The notes under the pieces are model-generated. The model ran no database searches, was not told the DNA's origin, and worked only from the letters and a program-made list of their open reading frames with translations. From positions 41,324,520 through 41,388,519 of the forward strand of contig BTRK01000006.1 in the NCBI GenBank assembly GCA_036245805.1: a stretch of 64,000 nucleotides of DNA. Reading direction: 5' to 3'. The stretch's first letter is position 1, and every line of letters starts with the position of its first letter. Shown here piece after piece: positions 10,125-22,100 of the stretch. The position numbers and the translations under genes are program-made. The stretch is from Pristionchus mayeri. Its lineage: Eukaryota; Nematoda; Chromadorea; Rhabditida; Neodiplogasteridae.

Positions 10125-13100
10125 TTACAGTTCCCAAATTTTTTCTTCTACCCTCGAGATGTGCTTGACAGACAACCATCTGTATTCAAAATCATCATCT
10201 CCATCGTCTTCCGACTCATCTTCACCTTCAACTGAAAAAAAATCGATCGATCGAAAAAAATAATGGTTGTTTGATCCCTTTTTTTATAATGTCAAATACC
10301 TTCAAATGCTCGCAATTACAACAAGGGAGACTACGTTCCTAGATAAAGAAGCACATATTGCTTTTACCTTTTACCAAATGATCATTTCTTATGTGTTCAT
10401 CCACATCACTCTGACTGTTGCATGTCGCTTCAAACCAGATCTTCTTTCCTATATCGGGCAAATGCTGCAAGATTTTCGTAATTTTTTTCCTTTATTTTGC
10501 CTCTTATGTGGAGGCTTGCATGGCAGGCAGTTGGGTGTGTCGAACATGTTTCATTATTCGTAGAAAGGGATGAGGCAGTTCACAAGAGAGAAAAGGGTAC
10601 AGCTAAAAATTAAATGGAAAAAAATTGGTTTCCCTAATATTTTAAATTTATTGGGGTGTCCGGAAAGTTCGTATAATGCTTCGGAAAAAAGTCAGTTCGT
10701 GATCAAATGCAGTGATTGCGCAATCTGTTTGTCAACAATGTATTGCATCATTCTGACGTTGAGTAGTGAGAGGATTTAATCAGTCTCCTAGTTGCTACAT
10801 CTTGTGATGGACTCCCATCTCTACCTCCGAGCAGTTCTACTTCATTACTACCGTCTTGGCCGATACGTGAAGGAGGCCCACTCTGCCCTGGCCCAGTCGG
10901 AAGGAGCTGACGCCCCCTCCATACCCTTCTGCTATAAGTGGTTCTCCCGCTTCAAGAAAGGGGAGTTTGGTCTCGATGATCAACCCCGCTCTGGACGCCC
11001 TCCCTCCCTCGATCAGCCTCTCGTTCTCCGCACACTGAAGCGCAAGCCCATGGCCAGTGTGCGTGAGTTGAAGAAGGATACTGGTACTCCCAGATCAACG
11101 GTGTCCGATATTCTCCATCGATCTGGGAAGAAGCCGAAACTCCCACAAGTGATTCCCCATGACCTCTCCCCCGAATAGCTGAAAAATCGTGTTCAAGTCT
11201 GTCAGGAATTACTCCATCGTAGATCCAATCTTCGATGGGTCAATTCCATCATCGCTACAGATGAGAAGTGGATCACGTACGATAACCCTGTGAGGAGACT
11301 GCAATGGGTGGATGCAGATGAGAAGCCCACGCCCGTCCCGAAGAAGGAAGAGCACGGAAAGAAGGAACTCCTCTGCTTCTTCTTCTCAGTGCTCGGTCCC
11401 ATCTACTGGGAGATCCTCGCCCCTGGCAGCAGCATCAATGCCGACCTCTTCTCTGAACAACTGGAAGATGTCGCGATCAGAGTCCCTCCCAGACTCCTGA
11501 ACCAGGGCAAAATTCTTCTTCTGATGGACAATGCTCGCCCACATCGAGCGAAGATGACCCAGAAGAAAATGGACGAGCTGAAGATCGAGAGGATTCCCCA
11601 TCCACCGTATTCCTCGGATCTCTCCCCATGCGACTACCACTGCTTCCGCTCTCTCTCTGACTTCTGCAAAGGAAAGAAGTTCAAGAATCGAGATGAAGTT
11701 GTGAGGGCTTTCGTGAACTGGGCGGTCTCGAAGAAACCCGCATTCTGGAAGAGAGGAATCGGGACCCTGCCCAATCGCTGGAGGGAGGTAGTGAGAAAGA
11801 AGGGGGCATACATTGGTCACTGAGAATTGTAAAGCATTGAATAAAAAATAAAAACAAAAAATTATACGAACTTTCCGGACACCCCAATATATTTTTCTCT
11901 TACCTTTTTGAGCTTATTTACTGTCTCCCGAGTAAGATAATTCGGATGATACATATTATTGACTGCAAGTTTTTCGAGTTTGCCATGAAACATCTCAACG
12001 ATGATCGGCGCCCAATCAATATTATGAAGGCCGAAAAAATAAGGGCAATTTTTTCCAACTCCTCCTGAGTCATCATGCACAATATGTAGAGAATTCACAA
12101 TGGACGATAAATTTAGTAGAAGGTTTACTGAATTGCAAACTGTCAAAAATACACTTAAAACATTACCTGGACAAACAGATGAAGAAAAATTGTACAGCCA
12201 AAGAGCAAGTTGACCAATTTGAGGAGACATAATTGAATCCGGAAGGTATTTGCTGAAAGTTACGCACCATCAGCGCGCGATTCACAGGTGAGTTGAACTC
12301 ACATAACATCATCATTAACTGTGCAAATATAAGCATCCATCCTTTCAATTTTCGCCATGTGGATTAGCGTAGATACACAGTTCAATTTCTTAAAATTGTC
12401 GCATCCTTTTATAATAAGTTCCAGGATGCGTGAACCCATGCTTTCTCTCAACAATTCCAGCATGCTCTCATCTAATCCAGGGTCCTCGAAATTAAAATAA
12501 TAGAGCTGAAAATATTTGTTTACAAGTTGCGTGAATGTTGATATTTTACCTTAATTAAATGGAGGCATTGAATGGAATCTATAGCACTTATTGGGACCTT
12601 ACGGAGTATTAGTCGGAGTTCAAATAAGCTTGACCTGGTAGTCGGTATGCGTATTTCGATTTTTAATCTTGTGTTGTTCTGAGTCCAACAATAAACTGAT
12701 CATGCCTAGAATACTTAAAAATGGCATACCTCCCAAGGAGCATATATTTCCAATCTCTCGACGAGTCGTACTGTTGACCTCTGAAGTGCGTACTCGTCCA
12801 CATACGATTTCATCACTGATGAGGTCTGGAATATTTATACTCATCGAATGATACAACTGATACATTATCATATGTGATATTTCCTACCCTCTACCGAAAT
12901 CGTCAAGCTCAGTAGTGCAACATCCCTAATTTATTATCTTATTCATCACATTCTTAATCTACTTTTCAGTAGCTATTCGGCTCTCTAATCACTTGTTTTA
13001 GATGTACGAAAAGACGATTTATAAAACCTAACCAATCTCAGCTGGAGTACAGCTTCGGAGGAATATTCGATAATCATCCATACGAGTTCTCGAGGTAATC

Positions 13101-13197
13101 CCTCGATTAGAGATTGTTCAGATGTGTTCGAGCTCGAATTTTCACCAATAGATTCATTCGTTCTTCTAATCTCGTAAGCACCTCCGTCCACATCCAT
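10125..13197 (-). CDS. F-box protein gene (nematode type), with mariner in an intron
   Basis: F-box proteins are substrate adaptors of SCF ubiquitin ligases. Exon 1 (13033-13197) begins MDVDGG and contains the F-box core LPRELVWMIIEYSSEAVLQL. Exon 2 (12730-12825) follows in phase with YVDEYALQRSTVRLVERL. Further exons are about 12550-12635, about 12310-12505, about 12170-12260, about 11906-12145 (LHNIDWAPIIVEMF...), about 10378-10470, about 10300-10340 and 10125-10228. The last encodes an acidic tail (EDESEDDGDDD) and ends KIWEL-stop. The C-terminal half is the divergent substrate-binding region common in nematode F-box families. A complete mariner copy (10651-11886) sits in a late intron. 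Exon limits after exon 2 are less certain. Confidence 0.7.
10651..11886 (+). mobile_element. Tc1/mariner-superfamily element, mariner type
   Basis: 1,236 bp bounded by perfect 27-bp inverted repeats (TTGGGGTGTCCGGAAAGTTC... and its complement) and flanked by TA dinucleotides. It carries one transposase frame (10807-11823) and is inserted antisense in an intron of the F-box gene. Perfect ends suggest recent activity. Confidence 0.95.
10807..11823 (+). pseudogene. Mariner transposase, one in-frame stop
   Basis: D,D34D transposase of about 338 codons, which would cut and paste the element at TA sites. An N-terminal helix-turn-helix pair is visible (about 10807-11145, including SVRELKKDTGTPRSTVSDIL). 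The catalytic residues are the Asp of TDEKW (near 11260), the Asp of LLMDNARPH (near 11524) and the Asp of LSPCDYH (near 11630). Exactly 34 residues separate the last two. A single TAG at 11176-11178 breaks the frame between the DNA-binding and catalytic parts; both sides are in the same frame and otherwise intact. It is therefore inactive as read here, unless the stop is a sequencing error or read through. Confidence 0.93.
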
Positions 13198-14114
13198 CAA
13201 TGATACTATTGAATTCTGCAAACAATGAAAGTAGTAGACATATAAATTCATGAGGCACTTCTCCGATATTTTGCCCCCTCCCACTCCTCCCTTATAATTT
13301 CTTTTCCACGCCCGATCGCAGAGGGTTGTGTCACCCAAAATCAGGGGGAGAGATACCTAGAAATGAGAGGGTATGGGAGGGAGGAATGAGAGAGGGTCAA
13401 ATATCGAAGAATTGTCGTTCATGATTTGTTACCCCCTCCTCGTAAATATTGAAATGTGTGAGATACGACGCTAGGTGGTGGCGTCCCTATTCAAATTATA
13501 GCGTTTCCATCAAATTAGAGATTACACCACAGCCATGCGTCGCGTGCTCTGGTGTGCATTCCCACCTCTCCATTCCCACTTTAGAGTCGGTCAGAGACAC
13601 GAGAAAAAGAGAGACGGGCTACCAAGTGGAGACCAACAATTTACAGGAAGGATCCGTTCTTCCTGTTCTACCCCCAATATTATCCACTTCTGAAGGTTCA
13701 TTCGTCTCACACATCGCTTATCTGACCTATCGCCCCTTGCTGATAATCGCTTCCCCTCATCTCGACATCAAACAATCTTGGCAAAGTAATAACCTATTTT
13801 TGTAAATATAAAACCGAGATAATTTCAATCCAGTTGTTCATCAATAGAGATCAGAAGAAGACGAAGATTAGTGATCAATCCATTGAGATGAGGAAAAGGA
13901 TCAAGCAGTCTCCTCCCCGTACTTCGAGAGACCAAAAGAGACGACGATAAGAGAAGAGGAGTGGAGAATGAAGGAAGAGGATGAAGAGAGAATATGAAGA
14001 GAGTACTCGCACGTCGGAGGTTAGACTTCTTGTAGTTACCAAATACTGTTCTTTCCACTTCTTTTCCATTTTAGTCACTCAGTTTCCATTCATTTTTCCC
14101 TTCCATTTCAGCCG
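13198..14114. other. Intergenic between divergent F-box loci
   Basis: Probable 5' region of both the minus-strand F-box gene and the plus-strand F-box pseudogene. It is GA/CT-rich in places (13340-13420, 13900-14000). A 118-codon open frame (13449-13805) has no splice or family support. Confidence 0.5.
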
Positions 14115-15793
14115 ATGATTTCCGCTCTACCGGATGACGTTCTGTTGATCATCTTCGAACATCTGACTACGAAGGAACGAGTTCCCCTCGGTGTCACTTC
14201 CAAGAGATTCAGATAACTCGACTTCGAACTTGGAAAGAAGTCATTCAAACACATCTCCCTTCATTGGGTATTGTTCCGATCAATATTTATAAATTTTTAA
14301 ATTTTTTTTAGAGCGATGGGAGAATTCGAGCACGGGCGAAAACACAGTGGTCTGAATATTATGTGAAGAGCAGATCTCATCACCGAATTCAAGATTCGGT
14401 TTATCAAATAGGTCGATTGCTCAGAAATGCCAAGACGGATTCTCTTATGATCTATGCGAGTTTCCAATTCATTATCAAATTATGCCAATCTAAAATCAGT
14501 GTTTATTAGTTCTGTAACATCCGAATTAAATTTACAATATCCGGCAAATTAAAAAAAAATGATGGTGAATGTTTTGTGTTAGCAAAAATTTCGTCAGTTT
14601 TAACCAACAATTTTCAGTGTCACAAAAACGTTCATCTTCCGTTGCTACCGCATCTCTTTCAAGACTCTTTCGTACAAGAAGCTTCACACCATCTGTCAGT
14701 GTCCATGTGCTTTACAGTGAGTGTGTTGTCTCTTACGACCCCGCTGAATATTTTTAGAGTTGGATGATTAATTATCAAACTTCAAATATAGCACATGAAA
14801 TTATTAAATTAATTTTAGATTCTTCCCTTCCCTGTTGAAAGGTGGCAGGAAGCAATAGAATACCCCGATTCGATTGTCGTTGGACAATGGAACAGGAGCT
14901 TTCCAAATGGATCGAACTCGGGAAATGTTGAAGAAACTTCCCAAGATTGACATCTTCATAGTAGACTGGACAGACAGGAGTTCAAGGGTTTGTTCTCGTG
15001 AATATTTGGAATATCAAGGTGGCTTTTATACTCTCGCCAGTCAAGCCAGTAGTATTACAATATAAAGAAAAACATTCTTAGAAAATATTTATCGTCGTAG
15101 GAAAAACGATTTTGTACGACTGTTCATCTCGACAGAGATTTTAGGATTTCACTTGGACATGATTGTTACCAAGTAGTCAACACATTCCCGAAAAAGATAC
15201 CATGACAATTTCACTTTATGAGCTATCTTTGTAGACGGATAAAGTATACCCTGGGGAATTGTTCTTCAACGATGATACGCTTCTTCACTTCATCTATCAC
15301 ACTAATAACGCACAATTGGATAAGGGAGGCTGAAGGAATTCTGAAAGCATTCGAAGTGAGCATGAATTGCATGATATATTCTGCTTTAATTAGATAATAA
15401 CCACAATTTCACGATTAAAAGTTTAGAAAATATAGTGCTATGTTTCTCTAACAACGATTTATGCGAGTTCATAGTAAGAAATAAAGGGATGCAAAGATTT
15501 TTTCAAATTTCATTCGATTTCATTGTATTTCAGATGATGTGCGCGTCTTCCCTCGATTCGAAATTCGTTTCTTTGCTCGTCCCTAAGCCGCCAATCGACG
15601 ATCTTTTTTTCGCTTCAATTTGAAATACATTAAGCAAAGTTTTATCCACGATAGGATTGAAACGAAACAAATGTTCGACCGAGAAACGCGAACAATTCTA
15701 TCGGCATTCTGCTTCGAGGATGCTTATTATTACGTCAACGTCATCAAGCTTGATGAGAATTTTAGAAGATTGGACAAATATGTGAAGTGGTAG
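14115..15793 (+). pseudogene. F-box pseudogene
   Basis: It starts right after an acceptor-like TTCCATTTCAG. It encodes a good F-box (MISALPDDVLLIIFEHLTTK, then ERVPLGVTSKRF), but a TAA follows at codon 34 (about 14214). The frame continues beyond as LDFELGKKSFKHISLHW to a GT donor. Later coding remnants are about 14312-14458, 14617-14718, 14870-14990, 15238-15330 and 15640-15793 (DENFRRLDKYVKW-stop). Several of these are in mutually inconsistent phase. The layout resembles nematode F-box genes and the neighbour at 10125-13197 in opposite orientation. I read it as a decayed paralogue; the early stop could instead be a sequence error. Confidence 0.65.
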
Positions 15794-16191
15794 ATTGTAA
15801 CCCTGTCGAACTTTATCTTTTTTGTCATTGTCTTCATAATATTACATTGATGATGTCTCCTAATAAAGTTTCCTGATTTTTATGAAATTATCCAATTCCA
15901 ATTCTGCATCAATCATTAGAATTTATTTCATTTGATGACGAGAACCAAGAAAATCTGGTGAATATATCAGGATATGCATACTAGTCATATGACACACACT
16001 TATTAGGAACTAAATTAGCTACGAAGAATAAGTTAGAAAGACATGAAACGAGATACTGACAGGTGGACTAGATTGGTGAGGCACTGAGAGCATGTTGCAC
16101 ATGTATGTTCAGGGTTCCATGTGATGTGGTTGAAAGAGAGGAGGTCTGGCACGCAATAAATAAACAATAAATAGTGGGAATATCGATTGAA

Positions 16192-19100
16192 TCAATCGTC
16201 GCTGCCGAAATAGGCAGTTCTGTCTACTTGAGATCTGTATCGATTGAAGTGATCTAATCGACTGGAGGGAGTCGCTGCATAGGAGGGAATTCGGAGGTAG
16301 GAAGGAGAGGTCGCGTGAGATGGAGAGTGGCCGATTCCTTCCAATGAGTGGATGGGTGGGATCCTGATTGGTCGATGCTGCTTCACTCCTGATACTCTCA
16401 CTCTATCATCCACTTCCCCATCCTCGGATAGAGCGGAGGAGAACATTCGATGCACCTGCGAAGAGAAAAAAAGGGATGGGTTGAGCGAGAGTATGAATTT
16501 TGGGTAATCGCCTCTTCATTCGCTATCGATCGGTTGATCTGTGTTTTAATCGAATGAATTAAGCGGATTTCGAGATCCATTATAGAGTAAAACTGAATTG
16601 AATATCAAGATGTTCGATCAGCTAGATTGAAGGAAGAAGAGTAGCATTGCTAAAATGAATAGGTAATGCAAAATTTTAAGTGAATTGCGAATTGTAGAAA
16701 CTTTACCTCTTCGGGGGCGAAATTTTTGGGATCGCAGATGGCAACTCGCATGTTGTCCAGTGCGATGGATGTCCTCGACTCCGCACGATCACTGTTGTGA
16801 GCGACCAGGAAGAACTGGAAGATGATTCATGCCTATTTTCATCCCGATCTAGTCTCTTTATTTACATTTTGAATGAGTGAGTACATTCAGAAGAGGGCAT
16901 TTCACTGTGACATGAGATGAAACTGGATGAATACACCGTGGATATGCAACTCCTTCATCTCACTGACATGGGTGGTTCCAGGGGGTAGTTGGACGTGGAC
17001 GGTGTTCCATCGATATGCATTCCTAGCAGTCACTGCTCTGAGGATGGAGGGACAACGGGCGAAGGCGGCCATCGTTCGAAGAGGAGTCGTGTAGCGACTA
17101 CCCAGACACAGACGAATGGTAGACGACTGCGTGGGACGGTAGTATCTGAAGAGGAGGAAGGATCAGAACCTCATCATTCTCTTTGTTTGGAGGTGGAATT
17201 TTGTAGGAAGTTGGGATTTCATAACAGAGGGAAGACGATGTAACGAGTACGAAAAACTCATTGAGATTCGGATGACGTTTTTATAATTTCCTTTCGACCA
17301 AGATACGAGTAAGTAACAAAGATTATCTTCATCAATCTGGAACACTAATGAGCAACTGATCATGAAGTATCTAGCAGTCTTCTCTCTGATTCCTCACTCA
17401 CTGGAAGAGGAGTACGTTGAGTGAGGAGGAGAGGTTGAACTTGGGTGATTCCAGAATCGCGACGTCTCCAGGGGCGAGCAACGACGAGACGAATTGGCCA
17501 TTCGTTGGCATCGGACGGACGTCCGTCGAACCAGAGAGAGGATAGCCGTAGCCTGAGATGACATTGCTCAGATTAGAGACAAGAGCTTCAGCTTATTCAT
17601 TTTGCACACTCTTTAGCGATGATTAAGTGTTTGAAGAGAAGAGATCAAAGTAGGTTCTAAGCATTTCTAACTCGATGAATAACGGAAGACGCGCACCTCT
17701 GTTCCTGAGTGTCCAGGGCACCTTCGTCAGTCCGTGATTGAGATAGTTGCAGGCGTTTTCTGAACGAACCAATTCATTAAATACAAGCCATGTATCTATT
17801 CCATCGTGAACTCAACCTGTAAGGTAGCGAAGCGAGTAAGAGACAGTATTCTCATTTTGCCCACTTTCCCACTACTCAAACGAACAAGAGAATGAAGAAA
17901 GGCTGATTCGATACTCGCACTTCAGTTCTACACAATTAGGAAGTTTTACGCTTTCTTTGTAGAGTTTCAGAATCGAAAATGTGGACAAATCACCGTCAAA
18001 GTTGCAGTTGAGCAGAGCACAGTAGTCCGTCGGTCGCGGAGTGGTTGTGTACACCCGCATACCGCTGTTTGTGAATCTGTAATTTCGTTGTGAATAAAAT
18101 ATCGATTGATTTCTCTGTTTAGGAATTCGAAATTCATATTTAATCCATCCCTGCAGAATTCGCCGTAAATCATGATGAGAGTACACCAATGAGAATGTAC
18201 TAGGAGTCTTGAGGAGCCGTTGTTTGGCATAATTTACTAACCTTGGCTGTGGTCTGGGAGTGGTGGAGTAGGTAGCCATAACTTCCTCTTTCGCCTCTTC
18301 TGATGCAATCGTCGTCGACAACGGAGTCGTTGTCGTGATAAGACGCCTGACGAAGGTATCGATTGATTTTTCGAATGAGGAGAGTATGAGAAGGAGAACG
18401 GAAGGGACGGAGGTCAGAAATAAGTATGTTGAACTCACATGGGGAAGGTCCTCGACTTCTTCTGTGCCTTGATGGAGACCTTGGTGGTCGCTTCCTCTTC
18501 CATCTCTTCATATTCCTCGGAAGCGGGAAGAGTTGTGGGCATCTGATCAGGAAATATAATAAATGGTCTTTTTCGAAATCAATAGGATTTCACTCGTTTC
18601 GGAGTTTGCTCTCATTTATTATTTCACACACTCTCTACAGCGATAGTGAGAAGGGTAGGCGATGAATACAGTATACTCTTCATCATTCTTCCTCACCTGT
18701 GTGCTGCTCTTCCTCCTCACTGGTCGTTGCGTCGTCTGCTCAATCGTCGAGGGCGACGTCAACGTCGTCGGCATCATCGTTGTCGTCATCGGGGTGAGGC
18801 ACTCGCCGATGTAGGCCACCTGAGAGTGATCTTTGATCTTTCTGTCATTCTCGGAAATGAAGACCTCGTCGATGATGAGATAATTGTTGCGCGATCCGGG
18901 TGACCACTGGGGAACGATGCTCAGCTGAAAATTGATGATTTATCAGGATAAATGATCGAGTCAGATTCAATATTTTTCCAATATCTTATCATTACTCAAG
19001 GTGGAAATTAGATAATAGATGCTGCGAAATGTGGCAAATTTGACGGTATTGAAGTAGAAGCTAACCGTGAAAGCTTCCTTGATGTCTCCGGGTATCTCAA

Positions 19101-22100
19101 AGACGGCAAGGGAGACGTCCTGAACACTGGGAGGCTGACGATCGAAGCACTCGATACGACTGTTGTCACTGTCGATGCCGTACCTGATGAGGGATAGTCT
19201 CTTCCATAGTTCCTTCCTCATTTATCTTTTTTATTTATTCTCTCTTCTAGATCACAAACTGTTCTAGAGGTGGCATAGAGAGAAAATACTTTCTTGATTT
19301 CGCGTATCGTACATGTCAGCGAAATGAGAACGGCCACCGAGAAGCACCGAGAAATTTTCGATTTCTGGCTCTCTGCGAATACGCAATTTTAAAAGTCGTG
19401 GTTGTGCTCATATTTTTTATCATGGTCGATTTGCCGGAATCGACCCGGACATGCTCGGTCAATTATGGCTAGAAATCGATAAATCAAATACACAACATTT
19501 TGGTGCGATTACGGTATTTTGGAAAGCTCACCGAAGCTTTCCAAAATACCGTAATCGCACCATAATTGTTTGTTTTCGATTAATCGATTTCTAGCCATAA
19601 TTGACCGGACATATCCGGGTAGATTCCGGCAAATCGACCATGATAAAAAATATGAGCACAACCACGACTTTTAAAATTGCGTATTCGCAGAGAGCCAGAA
19701 ATCGAAAATTTCTCGGTGCCTCTCGGTGGCCGTTCTCATTTCGCTGACATGTACGATACTGTCACATCGATATTACGAGTGCTCAGAATGAAGAACATGC
19801 AATTTCTCCGAAACTATCTTCATTACTCACCCGAGAGTGCATACTTGCACAGTCACATTTCCGTTCGACCACATTCGGAAGAGGACCTGAATGGAGTGAG
19901 AATAGTGAAGGGTGAATGTGAGATGAATGAGGAGAAGGAAGTGAAGGAAGTAAGTTATCGACGAATTGCTCAACTATGGAATGATGGATGAAAGATCAAT
20001 GAGCGAGTGAATGAACTAATGAATCAAATTATGAGGAGGAAGGAATGAACGAATGAATGAAGGGAGGAAGGAATGAAATAATGAATAAGAAGAAAATGAA
20101 CGAGAATAATGACTGTCTACTCCCCTCCACTGACCTTTCCCTGTCCCTTCTGGCATCGAATGGGATCAGAAGTGAGCATCACAGTTCCCTGTAGCACGAG
20201 AGCAGCAGGGAAGGTGGGAGGGAGGAGATCTGGTCCGATGTCCTCCTCGAGAGAGGGAATCGCCCCCTCTTGGACGATCGCCCATCGACCCGCCTCCGCT
20301 CCCCATTGACACGCGAATTCCTCCTGAAGCAGGAGTTATCATTTGAAGGAATCAGCTATTCTACCAGATATTGTGATGAATAGGAAAAGCAAGTTCGAAC
20401 AGTTTGGACAGGGCTCCTCACAAACAGAATGTGAATTTACCCTTTTAGGAAAGATTCGATTCGAGGCTAAACTGAATTGGATTTCAGTAAGAAGTAGAAT
20501 CGGCGATTACCTTGAAGTCGCAGAGTAATTTGGAAGAGTCAGCGAGGATGATATTGAGACGACGATCGAAGAGAGGCGACGTTCGATTTCCGTGGATCAC
20601 GAGGTCGAAGGGAACGTCCGTCGTCGTGGGAGGAATCGCACTGGAATGGAGGGGTTGATCCTCAACGACAACAACCTTCTGAGAAGATCTCGTACAAGTC
20701 ACAAGAATGCTCATGATTCGGATTAGTGTATTCCCTTTATCTAATTCTACGGGAGCATGCTCGTAGGCCTAGGCCGAGTTGTAAGAAATGCCTAAAGTTT
20801 GAATCACGTCGTTGTTGTGGTTGTCGTAGTCGTCGTGGTCGTCGTTCTAACTGTCGTTGACGTGGCGACGGAAGTCATCCTCCACAGCTCCATCTTCTTC
20901 AGAATCGACATGGTCGTTTTCCTGTGAAATTGTATACTCATTTGCATCGAGTTTAAATATTCGATCCGCCTATATGATTGCTCACACTAAACGCCATTAG
21001 GCAGGATGAGAACTATGATTTGTATAACAGGGCTACGTGACGCAATAGTTCTCATCCGACATACTGGCCACTGAACGATTGTTCGAATTTCAGTTCGTAC
21101 TATCAACGAAAACATTTCCATGAATTTTTACGAGGAAATAAGACAAATCACGACGACAGAATGAACTCGACTCCTAAATGAAATAACCATAAAGCTCACT
21201 TGAGGGGAATCTCCGTGAATGGTTCGATCTCGTCGATGATCACTTGTTTCTCTGGTTTGAGTGTCGAGTAGGAGGGAGTAGTGAACACCTAAACTAGGGA
21301 ATCACCAACTGCCATTGATGAGTAACTGAAAATCATGCTCTAGGTCGGATGAGAACTCAGGAACTTAGGATGACGAGAGACAGCTATTTTCCAGGGACGG
21401 TAGTGCGTAATATTTCTCATCCGACCTAGTGTCGAAAAGCATGCAGCATGCCTCATCAATCTCAATCTCCGATCCCTCTGTCGATCCTTCAGTTGATTCT
21501 TCACTCAATTCCGTCGAAGATTCCGGAGTCGTCGTTTCGTCGATCTCTTCAACTACCGTAGTCATCTCCTCCTCTCCCTGCTCTCCCATCTCCGTCGACG
21601 TCAACATTCGCCACGTCGTCTGGGCCATCGTCGTCGTTGGGAGCCCCGTCGTTGTCGTCGAGACTGGCGTAGTTGACGGCATTTCAGTCGTGGTTGTCGA
21701 TGTTGTGGTACTTGACGTCGTCGTCGTTGAGGGAGTAGTAGATGCTGTCGTCGTAGTAGTCGAAGAAGGAGTGGTGGACGATGACGTCATTATCGTTGAA
21801 GATGGTGTGGTGGAGGCAGTAGTCGTCGTTATCGTCGAAGTGCTCGCTGTTGTCGGTTTAAGAGTGATTGTGAGTCGCGTAGTCTGCTCGGTGGTTGTCT
21901 GAATAGTCGTCATCGCTGAGATCTCCTCCATCTCATCCGTCTTCATGGGAGTCGTCGTCGCCGTCGGGATCGTCGACCGCTTCTTAGTAGTCGACGTCGC
22001 CTCGACGACTGTCACAGGCACTGCAGAGGTCATCTGAACACAGGTCATGCAGCATGCCGGGGGAAACTCAGGGAGAAATGACTAGAGATGGCTTCGCATC

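Noticed and set aside
11386..11820. 144-codon minus-strand frame
   Set aside because: Antisense of the mariner transposase.
13449..13805. 118-codon plus-strand open frame between F-box loci
   Set aside because: No motif, no partner exons, and it lies in a probable promoter region.
21429..21902. Val-rich 157-codon open frame on the plus strand
   Set aside because: It is the antisense shadow of the Thr-rich mucin exon of the MAM gene (ACN codons read as GTN/GTC in reverse).
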